Position numbers and translations under genes: made by a program. 64,000 nucleotides of DNA, taken from NCBI GenBank assembly GCA_022447545.1, contig JAKVBI010000012.1, positions 58,478-122,477 of the forward strand, in the 5' to 3' direction. Every line of letters starts with the position of its first letter. The first letter of the stretch is position 1. The notes under the pieces are model-generated. The model saw nothing but the letters and a program-made list of their open reading frames with translations, was not told where the DNA came from and made no database searches. This document shows, one piece after another, positions 42,584 to 51,589 of this stretch. The DNA comes from Myxococcota bacterium (GTDB lineage: Bacteria > Myxococcota_A > UBA9160 > SMWR01).

Positions 42584-44338
42584 TCATCGCGATGGGGTGC
42601 CGTCGACTTCATCGCGAAACTGGCAGAGCACGATCCCTCCAAGCCTCTGTACCTGGGCACCGAGCCTGCGACACAGGCGGATCTGGGCCTCGGAGATCGC
42701 CACCTCCGGAAGCACCGCATAGCGGATGCGCTGCTCGGATCGAACGGCCCGCAGATGGTCGATCAGGTCGGGATTGCCCGCGGCGGCCCGAAGGACCCCT
42801 GGAGCGAGGGTGAAGGCACTGTCGAGTTCCCATGGGGAATCCGGGGGAACTGATCGTGGAAAGCCGGTGACGAAGGTCAGGCGCTTTCCGTGCACGATCT
42901 GACCGACGAGCCCGCCGTAGCTCCCGCTGTGGTCGAGCACCGCGAAGTCTCCGGGGGCTCGTGCGATTTGATCGTAGACCGGATGGCTGCTCGGAGCGGT
43001 CTTGGGGGCGCCACGTGGGAGGGCCTCGAACAACACGAGCAGACACAGGCCGGCCAGGAGCAGAGCTTCGTGCGCGGGCCTTCGAAGGGGTTCCAGCAAT
43101 CGCCGGGTGCCCAGCGCTGTGAGCACCGAGAGCATCAGGAGCAGCGGCACCACGAAACGGGTGGGATCGCGGCCCACACGGATCATGGGCACCCATTCGT
43201 ACAGGGCGAGATAGGGCAGGGGGATGGACGTGATCCAGGTACCGGACACCCGGAGATAGGGGCCCAACATCAGAACCAGGAACACCGCTGCCGCGATGGC
43301 GTAGAGTGCCCCTCCGTTGCGCCGCACACCGGCGATCCCCAGCAGCGCGAGTGCGAGGGTCGCCAACCCGATGCTCGACTCGCTGCGCATGCCAACCGTT
43401 TGTCCATCCTTCTCAGCACCCGCAAATCGCATGGCCTCGCCATAGAGGGGATGGACCCGGCTTGGAGTGACGATGGAAAGCAGAGCTGGGCTCCAACTCA
43501 CGGTTTCCTCGAGATCGAAGCGCGCGCCTGCGACGGGCAGTTGCTCGATCTGTTGTACGAGCAATGGAGAGGCGAGGGCGGTGAACGCCCCGGCTGCCAC
43601 CAGCAATCGACTCCACAGCCGCGGCTCCCAGCGGCGTTGCACGACCATGCGATGCGCCAGCCACAACGACGAGAAGATCAGCAGGTACACCGCATACTCG
43701 AGGGAGCTGTAGAAGCAAAGGGCCATCCACGCTGCCAGGGCCAGGGCTCTGCGCAAGCGCGGGTCCTCTCCCAGGCGAAGGAGGCACAGGACGTAGAAGG
43801 GCAGCCACTCCACTGCCAACAGATGGAGTCGAACCGTATTGAGGGTGTGGAACAGCGCCGTGCTGAAGACGATGCCCGCCAGCAGGCTGGCCCGCGGGCT
43901 GGCGGAAACGTGCTTGGCCAATCGATACGCGCCGATTCCACTGAGGGTGAAGGAGAACAGGACCAATAGATTGATCGCCACCGCGAGACCTTCGAGACCG
44001 GGCCAGATCCATTGAACGGGAATCGAGAGGATCCCGTAGGGGATGGGATAGGAGGTCAGGGCCAGGGATCCCCCCCGTGGGTGGAAGACGATCTCGCTCC
44101 AGTAGGGGTTGGCGAGGGAGGTGAGGCTCTCGCGAGTCCACCAGAGGTTCCACATGAAGCGCTTCACGTCGTCGGCGTCGTAGGGAAGCGTGCTGAGTTG
44201 GTCGAGCGGCAGCGCATGGGGACCTGCGATCACCCAGGTGACTCCGGCGAAGAAGAGGGTCACCGCTGCCGTTTCGCGCGGACTCGTTCCCGTGCTCCTC
44301 GTCGCTCGCTGCTCCACTCTTTTCAGCCTCTCTGGCAT
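42584..44338 (-). CDS. Polytopic membrane protein, glycosyltransferase-like
   Basis: A 584-residue membrane protein with around ten hydrophobic helices. After the first helix it has PYDADDVKRFMWNLWWTRESL, where the DADD cluster and following Trp-rich helix match the first loop of GT-C transferases. The C-terminal part (HPVYDQIARAPGDFAVLDHSG, YAVLPEVAISEAQIR) is a small soluble domain. ATG at 44336-44338 is chosen because it lies between the helicase stop and the first helix. Specific function unknown; it converges on the YfhO-like gene. Confidence 0.72.
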   Translation of the reverse strand: MPERLKRVEQRATRSTGTSPRETAAVTLFFAGVTWVIAGPHALPLDQLSTLPYDADDVKRFMWNLWWTRESLTSLANPYWSEIVFHPRGGSLALTSYPIPYGILSIPVQWIWPGLEGLAVAINLLVLFSFTLSGIGAYRLAKHVSASPRASLLAGIVFSTALFHTLNTVRLHLLAVEWLPFYVLCLLRLGEDPRLRRALALAAWMALCFYSSLEYAVYLLIFSSLWLAHRMVVQRRWEPRLWSRLLVAAGAFTALASPLLVQQIEQLPVAGARFDLEETVSWSPALLSIVTPSRVHPLYGEAMRFAGAEKDGQTVGMRSESSIGLATLALALLGIAGVRRNGGALYAIAAAVFLVLMLGPYLRVSGTWITSIPLPYLALYEWVPMIRVGRDPTRFVVPLLLMLSVLTALGTRRLLEPLRRPAHEALLLAGLCLLVLFEALPRGAPKTAPSSHPVYDQIARAPGDFAVLDHSGSYGGLVGQIVHGKRLTFVTGFPRSVPPDSPWELDSAFTLAPGVLRAAAGNPDLIDHLRAVRSEQRIRYAVLPEVAISEAQIRLCRRLGAQVQRLGGIVLCQFRDEVDGTPSR

Positions 44339-44360
44339 TGGCCGCACAGGTCGCTTGCGT

Positions 44361-47345
44361 CTATTCGAGCAGTTCCAGGAGTTCGCCTCGCGTGATGCGC
44401 GCGGTTTCTCCCGCATCCCCGATGGCCGCCTGGGCGAGGGCGCGTTTGCGTTTCTGAAGTTCGAGGATGCGCTCCTCCACGGTGTTCTGGGTAACCAGGC
44501 GCAGCACCGTTACGGGCTTGTCCTGGCCGATGCGATGGGCCCGATCGGCGGCCTGGTCTTCGACGGCGGGGTTCCACCAGGGGTCGAGGATGATGACGCT
44601 GTCGGCCGCGGTGAGGTTCAGCCCGACACCGCCCGCCTTGAGGGAAGCCAGCAGTACGGGCGGGCCGGTTTCGGACTGGAAAGTCTCGACCACGGCACCT
44701 CGATCTCGGGTGCTGCCATCCAGACGCGCGAATTCGATCTGAGATGCTTGGAGTTGGGGTTCCACCAGGTCCAGCAGGGAGGTCCACTGGGAGAAGACGA
44801 GGGTTTTGTGTCCCGTTGCGACGCTTTCGTCGAGGACCTCCAACAGCAGGTCGACCTTGGCGGACGAGGTTTCCTCTCTGCCCGGCAGGAGACCCGCGTG
44901 ACACGCGGCTTGGCGCAGTCGTAGCAGGGCCTCCAGAACGGCCATCACGGGGGCGCCGCGCCCCAGTTTCTCGACCACATCCCTGCGCGTGGTGGCGACG
45001 ATTGCGTCGTAGACGGCCCGTTCGGATTCGCTCAGGGCGGGCCGGCGCACCATCTCGGTGCGTGCCGGCAATTCCGGGGCGACGTCTCGCTTCAGGCGCC
45101 GGAGCAGGAAGGGATGGATGCGGCGCCTCAGATGCTCGGCTACGACTGTATCGCCGCCTTCGATGGGGCCGGCGTAGCGTTCCTCGAAATCGCGCCGCTG
45201 GCCCAGCAGGCCCGGGTTGGAGAAGTGGAACTGACTCCACAACTCTTCCAGGCGGTTTTCCACCGGGGTGCCGGTGAGGGTCATGCGAAAATCCGCGCGC
45301 AGGCGGAAGGCGGCCCGGGCCATCTGACTGTCTGGGTTCTTGATGTTCTGGGCCTCGTCGAGCACCAGCGTCGACCAGTGCTCGCTGGCGAGATCCTCGA
45401 TGTCGAGACGTAGGATCGCGTAGGTGGTGAGTGTGAGATCGGCGTCGGGGTCGAAACGGCGATTCGGCCCGTGATGGACGGCGACCTTCAGAGCCGGGCG
45501 GAAGCGCCGTACCTCCTGGATCCAGTTGGCGAGGACGCTCGTGGGTGCCACGACGAGCGATCGCCCACGGACAGCGCACAGAGCCTGGAGGGTCTTGCCC
45601 AGTCCCATCTCGTCGGCGAGGACAGCGCCGAGGCCCGCATCGCGCAGGACGCAGAGCCAGTCGACACCGTCTGCCTGGTAGGGACGCAGTTCAGCGGTCA
45701 GATCCTCGGGCAGAACGGCTTGGGGCAGGGTGTCGCCTTCTCCCAGCGCCTGTCGAATTGCACCGAAGCCGGGCGGCTCGGGTTCACCCAACTCCGCTGC
45801 CAACCTGGCGAGATCCGGCAGCGCTGCACGGGGCAGACTCTCGCGTTGGCTTTTTGCCTCCAGGAGATCGGCCACGACGTTTCCATATCGCTCGAGCCAA
45901 TCGACGGGCAGCGGTGCGAGGCCGCCCCCGATCAGGGGAACGAGATCGCTGCCCGACTGCCAGGCGCGGAGCACCTCCGACGGCTCGGCGTTTTGCGGTG
46001 GGTTCGTTGGGCCCGGCGGGTGGCTCATCGGGTCGTTGGCCTCGGAATCCAGCCGGGTCGTCGGCCCAGAGGCGAAGTGGATCTGGAAATCGTCTCCGAC
46101 GACCTGGAGTGACGCTGAGAGGGGGGCTGCTTCGAAGAAATCGCGGTGGGCGTCGCCCCGAACCGTGCAGTCGAAGCGTTCGAGCCTTTGGGCGAAATCG
46201 ATGGCGTCTCGTGCGAAAAGTGAGACTCGGTGCCCCATGACCAGCTGCAGCCGATCGCGGAGGTCTCGCTCGAGGCGGGATTCGGCCTGGAGGTCGCGAC
46301 GGGGAATCGCATCGCCCAGGATCTTGAGACGCCCGGAGTCGATTCGAGCAATGGCAGGATCCCCGTACACGAGAGTGGGCAGGACCGAAAGGCCGGGCCC
46401 CTCGCGTCGAACCTCGATGGCCACACGCGGTGGTTCTTCGACGCTCCGTGGAAGTTTCCGGGTGGCGATTTCGATGGGTATGCGGTTCTCCAGTGCCGGC
46501 AGGACTTCACCGGTCATCCTGCCGACATCGCCGCGTTCGAAGAACAGGCCATCGCGCAGTTCGTCGAGCTCTCGGCCCGTGAGACCCGTCGTTCGCTTCT
46601 GCGGCCGCAGGGTGTCGCCGCACAGGACGACGTCTTCTCCGAAGGATTCGACGATGGAGGGGTCCTGTCCCAGGCGCACCCGAAAGCCGTCGTCGGCGTC
46701 CTCGACTCGGACCTGCATGCCCACGGGCTCAGCCGAGGTATGGATCGGTTGACCGTCGAGGGTCACCTGATCGCAGCCCGCCAGTACTTCAAGCAGACGA
46801 TGCAGGAGCCCGCGCGGGAGGGTGCCGCGGAGCAGGCCCCGACGGGGATCGTCGATGACGCCCTCGGCCAACCGGTCGGTGGCGGTCGCCGACACCTGGG
46901 GGCCGTCGACGCGTCCGGAGGTGATGGCCTGAAGGGTGGCCTCTAGAGGAACCTCGCCAGCTTCGGTGTCTACCACTCGCTGGAAATGCAATTGGCCACG
47001 AACGCGAGAAAACCGGTAGGCGATGCGCCCTGCACTGGTTTGGGCCCGTTCGAGCGGTTCGCCGGTGTTCTCGGATCGGCGGAGCGCGATGATGGCGGCC
47101 GCTACGTGATCGCATACCGGCTCGTGGCTCGAGCAGTCGCACTCCCAGTCCTCATCTGCGGGGTAGAGGATCACGCGAAGACAGACCAGCCCCCCCCGCG
47201 TGTTCACCTCGAGGGTGAATTCATCGCTCTCCGAACCCGTTTGCGCGACGGCGTTGGCCCGCATGAGTTCGACCCCGCGCGACCAGGCTTCGCGGCTGCA
47301 CTCTTCTCGAATGGTCTCGAAGAGCGACTGAATGGTCTGCTTCAC
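44361..47345 (-). CDS. SWIM zinc-finger SNF2 family helicase
   Basis: A 994-residue Swi2/Snf2 ATPase. Near the N-terminus a SWIM finger CxCx6CxH is formed by Cys69, Cys71, Cys78 and His80 (ECDCSSHEPVCDH). A middle region of about 480 residues is followed from about residue 570 by the motor: DEMGLGKT (Walker A), LDEAQNIKN (DEAH-type box), TLTGTPVENR, FSQWTSLL, LLASLKAGGVGLNLT and AADRAHRIGQ. Such proteins remodel DNA-protein complexes or RNA polymerase. It is translationally coupled to MeaB (ATGA). Confidence 0.92.
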   Translation of the reverse strand: MKQTIQSLFETIREECSREAWSRGVELMRANAVAQTGSESDEFTLEVNTRGGLVCLRVILYPADEDWECDCSSHEPVCDHVAAAIIALRRSENTGEPLERAQTSAGRIAYRFSRVRGQLHFQRVVDTEAGEVPLEATLQAITSGRVDGPQVSATATDRLAEGVIDDPRRGLLRGTLPRGLLHRLLEVLAGCDQVTLDGQPIHTSAEPVGMQVRVEDADDGFRVRLGQDPSIVESFGEDVVLCGDTLRPQKRTTGLTGRELDELRDGLFFERGDVGRMTGEVLPALENRIPIEIATRKLPRSVEEPPRVAIEVRREGPGLSVLPTLVYGDPAIARIDSGRLKILGDAIPRRDLQAESRLERDLRDRLQLVMGHRVSLFARDAIDFAQRLERFDCTVRGDAHRDFFEAAPLSASLQVVGDDFQIHFASGPTTRLDSEANDPMSHPPGPTNPPQNAEPSEVLRAWQSGSDLVPLIGGGLAPLPVDWLERYGNVVADLLEAKSQRESLPRAALPDLARLAAELGEPEPPGFGAIRQALGEGDTLPQAVLPEDLTAELRPYQADGVDWLCVLRDAGLGAVLADEMGLGKTLQALCAVRGRSLVVAPTSVLANWIQEVRRFRPALKVAVHHGPNRRFDPDADLTLTTYAILRLDIEDLASEHWSTLVLDEAQNIKNPDSQMARAAFRLRADFRMTLTGTPVENRLEELWSQFHFSNPGLLGQRRDFEERYAGPIEGGDTVVAEHLRRRIHPFLLRRLKRDVAPELPARTEMVRRPALSESERAVYDAIVATTRRDVVEKLGRGAPVMAVLEALLRLRQAACHAGLLPGREETSSAKVDLLLEVLDESVATGHKTLVFSQWTSLLDLVEPQLQASQIEFARLDGSTRDRGAVVETFQSETGPPVLLASLKAGGVGLNLTAADSVIILDPWWNPAVEDQAADRAHRIGQDKPVTVLRLVTQNTVEERILELQKRKRALAQAAIGDAGETARITRGELLELLE

Positions 47346-48304
47346 TTTTGCGCCGCCGCCAGTTCCGCCTCGATGACCTGGCCGAGTTCGTCTACGAGGC
47401 CGTAGGCCGACGCCGCTTCGCGGCGCTGGATGCGTTGCCGCAGGGCGTCGGCACCCCCCACGGACTCGATTCCGAAACTGCCGTAGCGTCGCTCGAGGGT
47501 GGCAAGGACGAAGGTTTCGCGATTGCGACGGCGTCTTTCGCCAAGAGCCCCACTGGTCAGTTGCCGCGAGTGCAGGGCGTCGAGACTGTCGACGACGCTC
47601 GTGATTCCCTGGCCGTCCCGAGCCGAGGCCAGGAGAACCTCGCGAGGCTCCCCGTCCCCGTGCTGACCGAACCCCAACCCAGCCGAGAGTTCTGAGGCCG
47701 TGCGTTGCGCCACCGCCCCGAGGTCGGATTTGTTCACCACGAACAGGTCGGGTAGTTCGAGGACCCCCGCCTTCATGAACTGAAGAGTGTCCCCGGCACC
47801 GGGTTGGGCGACGAACAACAGGTCGTCTACCAGGTCGGCCACGTCCGCTTCCGACTGTCCCACGCCCACCGTTTCTACGAAGACTCGATCGAAGACCGCT
47901 GCCATCACATCGACGACGGCGCGCGTCGAATCCGCCAACCCTCCCAACTGATCCCGCGCAGCCATGGAGCGAATGAACACACCGGGATCTCCGGATCCCG
48001 ATCGCACCCGTACTCGGTCTCCCAGTAGTGCGCCTCCGCTGACCTGGCTCGAGGGGTCGATGGCGGCGATGCCGACGGTTTCGCCGCGCTGTCGCAGTTG
48101 GCGGACAATTGCGTCCAGGAGAGTGCTCTTGCCCGCTCCCGGGGCTCCGGTCACCCCGACTCTTGGCGGGCCCGGAAACGCCGCCTCGCGCTCCAGTTCG
48201 TCGAGCATGGCCAAGGCTCGTGCGCGTTGTTCCGAGCGTCGATCGTCGGTCAGGTTCAGTGCCTCGGGAACGGCACTCCGGTCCCGCCCCAGCAGGCGCC
48301 GCAC
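47342..48304 (-). CDS. meaB: MeaB/ArgK-family GTPase chaperone of B12-dependent mutase
   Basis: A 320-residue G3E GTPase. GAPGAGKST (residues 53-61) is the P-loop; AAIDPSSQVSGGALLGDRVR, FIRSMAARDQLGGLA, VFVETVGVGQSEADV and VVNKSDLG are the switch and base-recognition motifs of MeaB. It protects and reloads adenosylcobalamin in acyl-CoA mutases. It lies 13 bases downstream of the mutase gene and overlaps the helicase by 4 bases. GTG start at 48304 with GAAGGA 4-5 bases upstream. Confidence 0.94.
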   Translation of the reverse strand: MRRLLGRDRSAVPEALNLTDDRRSEQRARALAMLDELEREAAFPGPPRVGVTGAPGAGKSTLLDAIVRQLRQRGETVGIAAIDPSSQVSGGALLGDRVRVRSGSGDPGVFIRSMAARDQLGGLADSTRAVVDVMAAVFDRVFVETVGVGQSEADVADLVDDLLFVAQPGAGDTLQFMKAGVLELPDLFVVNKSDLGAVAQRTASELSAGLGFGQHGDGEPREVLLASARDGQGITSVVDSLDALHSRQLTSGALGERRRRNRETFVLATLERRYGSFGIESVGGADALRQRIQRREAASAYGLVDELGQVIEAELAAAQK

Positions 48305-48317
48305 GAGATCCTTCGCT

Positions 48318-50312
48318 TCAGGCTCCAGCGTGAGCCTCAGCGACTACATCGACGATCTCGCCCATGATCCGCGTCAGGTCGAAATCCTTGGGTGTGTAGA
48401 CACGTTGCACGCCCGCGTCTCGGAGGCGCTGCGCATCGGCGTCGGGAATGATTCCCCCCACTACCACCGGCACCCGGCCAGCGCCGCTGTTTTGCAAACG
48501 CTCGAGGACATCGAGTGCGAGCAATTCGTGAGATCCGGATAGTACCGACAACCCGATGGCATGGACGCCTTCATCGAGGGCTGACTGCACAATCTCTCCG
48601 GGAGTGAGGCGGATACCCTCGTAGACGACTTCCATTCCTACGTCACGCGCCATCACCGCAATCTGCTCGGCGCCATTGCTGTGCCCATCGAGGCCGGGCT
48701 TGCCTACTAGGAGTTTGAGGGGACGGCCCAACTCCTCGGCGATGGAGTGCACTCGATCGCGAATGCGCGTGGTTTCTTCTCCGGACAGGGATGTGCTGCG
48801 GGTGGACACGCCGGTGGGCGCTCGATACTCGCCGAAGATCGAACGCAGTGTGTCGGTCCACTCGCCGGTGGTGACGCCCGCCTTGGCGGCACGAATCGAG
48901 CCGGGCATGACATTGCTTCCGTTGCTGAGGCCATCGCGCAGGCCCTGCAGTGCGGCCTCGACTTCTTTTGCATTGCGCTGTTTTCGAAACGTTTCGAGGC
49001 GCTGGATTTGATCGCGCTCCGCCGATTCGTCGACCTGCAGGATCGACAGGTCCCGATCGGCAGTCAGTGGAGAATCTTCCGACTCGGTGTAGGCATTGAC
49101 CCCGACGACCGTCAGATCACCGCTTTCGATGGCGCGCGTTCTGGAAGTCTGGGATTCGACCATGCTCTGTTTCATGTAGGCGTTCTCGACGGCCATGACA
49201 GCCCCACCCATGTCGAGCACTTTGTCCAGTTCGCTGCGGGCCTCTTTCACCAGTTCGGTGGTTCGGGCCTCGATGACATGGGACCCATCGAAGAGGTCCT
49301 CGTGCTCGAGGAGGTCAGTCTCGTAGGCGAGCACCTGCTGGATTCGAAGCGACCACTGTTGGTCCCATGGTCGCGGGAGTCCCAGGGCTTCGTTCCACGC
49401 CGGCAGCTGTAGAGCTCGACAGCGCGCTCGTTTGGAGAGGGTGACGCCCAGGGCTTCCAGTACGATGCGGATCACGTTGTTCTCAGGCTGCGCTTCCGTG
49501 AGCCCGAGGCTGTTGACCTGTACGCCGTAGCGGAAACGGCGCAGCACCGGGTCCTCCACCCCGTACCGTTCACGTGTGACTTCATCCCAGAGTTCCGCCA
49601 TGGCGCGGACCTTGCTGACCTCGTCGACGAAACGGATTCCTGCGTTCAAGAAGAAGGAGATTCGGCCGACCACCCGTGGGAAGGAGTCCTCCTCGATATC
49701 GCCACGGGCGCGCACTGCATCCAGGACTGCGATGGCATTGGCGATCGCATAGGCGATCTCCTGGACCGGGGTCGCACCGGCCTCCTGGAGGTGATACGAG
49801 CAAATGTTGGTCGGGTTCCAGTTGGGGATCGCCTCTACCGTGTAGGCCACCATGTCGCTGATCAGGCGCATGGAGGGCTCCGGCGGAAAGACGTAGGTAC
49901 CCCGCGACAGGTACTCCTTGATGACGTCGTTCTGCGTCGTTCCTTTGAGGGCATCAGGGGAGACGCCGCTTCTCTCGGCCACAGCGACGTAGAGGCCCAG
50001 CAGCCAGCCTGCCGTGGCATTGATGGTCATGGATGTGTTCATGCGGTCGAGGGGAATTTCCTCGAACAAGGTGGCCATGTCTTCGATGTGGCTGATGGGC
50101 ACCCCCACCTTCCCCACCTCGCCTCGGGCCAGTGGGTGGTCTGAGTCGTACCCCGTCTGGGTGGGGAGATCGAAGGCGACGGAAAGGCCGGTTTGTCCCT
50201 TGGCGAGGTTGGTTCGGTAGAGTTCGTTGCTGGCTCTTGCCGAGGAGTGTCCCGAGTAGGTCCGGAACACCCAGGGACGGTCGCGATTGGTTTCAGGATT
50301 GGATTGGTTCAC
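48318..50312 (-). CDS. Coenzyme B12-dependent acyl-CoA mutase, ethylmalonyl-CoA mutase (MeaA)-like
   Basis: A 664-residue single-chain mutase. The TIM-barrel domain carries RTYSGHSSARASNELYR, GQTGLSVAFDLPTQTGYDSDHP, NTSMTINATAGWLL and RISFFLNAG; the C-terminal B12 domain has GLDGHSNGAEQ (DxHxxG histidine), LSVLSGSHE and VVVGGIIPD. Compared from memory, it is much closer to MeaA/ethylmalonyl-CoA mutase than to methylmalonyl-CoA mutase: GQTGLSVAFDLPTQTGYD and WNEALGLPRPWDQQWSLR are near-identical. It would convert ethylmalonyl-CoA to methylsuccinyl-CoA. GTG start at 50312; MeaB follows. Substrate needs testing. Confidence 0.85.
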   Translation of the reverse strand: MNQSNPETNRDRPWVFRTYSGHSSARASNELYRTNLAKGQTGLSVAFDLPTQTGYDSDHPLARGEVGKVGVPISHIEDMATLFEEIPLDRMNTSMTINATAGWLLGLYVAVAERSGVSPDALKGTTQNDVIKEYLSRGTYVFPPEPSMRLISDMVAYTVEAIPNWNPTNICSYHLQEAGATPVQEIAYAIANAIAVLDAVRARGDIEEDSFPRVVGRISFFLNAGIRFVDEVSKVRAMAELWDEVTRERYGVEDPVLRRFRYGVQVNSLGLTEAQPENNVIRIVLEALGVTLSKRARCRALQLPAWNEALGLPRPWDQQWSLRIQQVLAYETDLLEHEDLFDGSHVIEARTTELVKEARSELDKVLDMGGAVMAVENAYMKQSMVESQTSRTRAIESGDLTVVGVNAYTESEDSPLTADRDLSILQVDESAERDQIQRLETFRKQRNAKEVEAALQGLRDGLSNGSNVMPGSIRAAKAGVTTGEWTDTLRSIFGEYRAPTGVSTRSTSLSGEETTRIRDRVHSIAEELGRPLKLLVGKPGLDGHSNGAEQIAVMARDVGMEVVYEGIRLTPGEIVQSALDEGVHAIGLSVLSGSHELLALDVLERLQNSGAGRVPVVVGGIIPDADAQRLRDAGVQRVYTPKDFDLTRIMGEIVDVVAEAHAGA

Positions 50313-50400
50313 GAGGGCTCGCCTACGATGTTCTGAAGAAACTAACGATGCCCTGGGAGTCGGGCAACGCGTCTTGAATTCGACGCGGAGAGAGATCGAG

Positions 50401-50406
50401 TAGACT
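50401..50406 (+). promoter_or_regulatory. Possible leaderless -10 of srkA
   Basis: TAGACT lies 7 bases before the ATG at 50414, with no clear ribosome-binding site in the interval. TTGAAT lies farther upstream but spacing to it is too long for a standard -35. Confidence 0.4.
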
Positions 50407-50413
50407 CATTTTC

Positions 50414-51466
50414 ATGTCCGAAACGGCTTTCTTCTACGCGCTCACACCCGATCGGGTTCTCAGCGCCGTAGAAACGGGAGGATATCTTCCCACGGGCCAC
50501 TGTACTCCGCTTACCTGTCTCGAGAATCGCGTATACGACTTGCGTCTCGAGGACGAATCCCATGTCGTCGTCAAATTCTATCGGCCGATGCGTTGGAGTC
50601 GTGAAGCCATCTTGCAGGAACATCGATTCCTGCTCGATCTGCGGGACGCAGAGATTCCCGTATGCGCTCCTCTGCCCTTTTCCGATGGCGAGACGCTGCG
50701 CGAGATCGAAGGCATTCATTTTGCGGTGTGGCCTCGCACAGGGGGGCGTGCCCCCGATGAACTCGCGGATTCAGAGGTGGAGGTACTCGGCCGTCTGCTC
50801 GCACGGATCCACAATGTCGGGGCCACGCGCCCGGCCGAGCACCGCTCGCGGCTCGATGCCGAGCAGGCCGGTTTGGGGCCGCTGGCTCAACTCGAGGCTC
50901 TGGGTTTTCCACCCCCTGAGTGCAGGCGTCGCTATCGCAAGGCGGTGGAGCAAGTGGCGGAGATCTACGCGGACCTCAGTGCCGACGTTCCCCTTCATCG
51001 CATTCACGGTGACTGTCATGTAGGGAATCTGCTGCGCGGCGATGACGGGTGGTTTTTTCTCGACTTCGACGACTTCGTCACGGGGCCGGCGGTGCAGGAT
51101 ATCTGGATGCTTCTGCCCGGTCGCGACGCTCATGCCATTCGCCAGCGTTCCCTGATGATCGATGCCTACCGCCAGTTTCGTCCCTTCGAATCGTCCTGGC
51201 TCAGGCTCGTGGAGCCCCTTCGGGCCTTCCGTTTCATCTTCTATGCCGCATGGATCGCACGGCGTTGGGAAGACTCGGCTTTTCCGGCGGCCTTCCCTCA
51301 TTTTGGAACGGCGACCTACTGGGAGAACGAGACGCGCGACCTCGAGGAGCACCTCGTGCGTCTGCAGCGTGGAGAGAATTCCACGGAACCCTCTCTGGGC
51401 GTCGCCGATTCGGCCCGCGACGACGAGAGCGAATTGACCAACGAGGACCTCTTCTGGGATCTGTGA
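50414..51466 (+). CDS. srkA: SrkA/YihE-like stress-response kinase
   Basis: A 350-residue APH-fold kinase. VVVKFYRPMRWSREAILQEHRFLLDL is the nucleotide Lys region and helix C, HGDCHVGNLL the catalytic loop and FLDFDDFVTGPAVQD the metal-binding DFD. The long C-terminal part (RFIFYAAWIARRW, YWENETRDLEEHL) is characteristic of YihE/RdoA (SrkA), a Ser/Thr kinase linked to stress survival downstream of Cpx in E. coli. It lies divergent to the mutase, 101 bases away. A TANNNT hexamer precedes the ATG. Confidence 0.9.
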   Translation: MSETAFFYALTPDRVLSAVETGGYLPTGHCTPLTCLENRVYDLRLEDESHVVVKFYRPMRWSREAILQEHRFLLDLRDAEIPVCAPLPFSDGETLREIEGIHFAVWPRTGGRAPDELADSEVEVLGRLLARIHNVGATRPAEHRSRLDAEQAGLGPLAQLEALGFPPPECRRRYRKAVEQVAEIYADLSADVPLHRIHGDCHVGNLLRGDDGWFFLDFDDFVTGPAVQDIWMLLPGRDAHAIRQRSLMIDAYRQFRPFESSWLRLVEPLRAFRFIFYAAWIARRWEDSAFPAAFPHFGTATYWENETRDLEEHLVRLQRGENSTEPSLGVADSARDDESELTNEDLFWDL

Positions 51467-51578
51467 GGAGAGGGCGCGCAGCCCGTCATCCATTGGTCCC
51501 TCCCGGGGTGCGCTGTTGGGGTGGACGCGATGGCCACAGCGCGGATTTTGTGTGCTTTCGCCCAGGCACGCGTGGGGT

Positions 51579-51584
51579 TAGAGT
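51579..51584 (+). promoter_or_regulatory. Possible leaderless -10 of nadA
   Basis: TAGAGT is followed by 5 bases and the nadA ATG. There is no purine-rich ribosome-binding site. It fits the same pattern as the PduO, gloB and srkA genes. Confidence 0.4.
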
Positions 51585-51589
51585 GTGCC

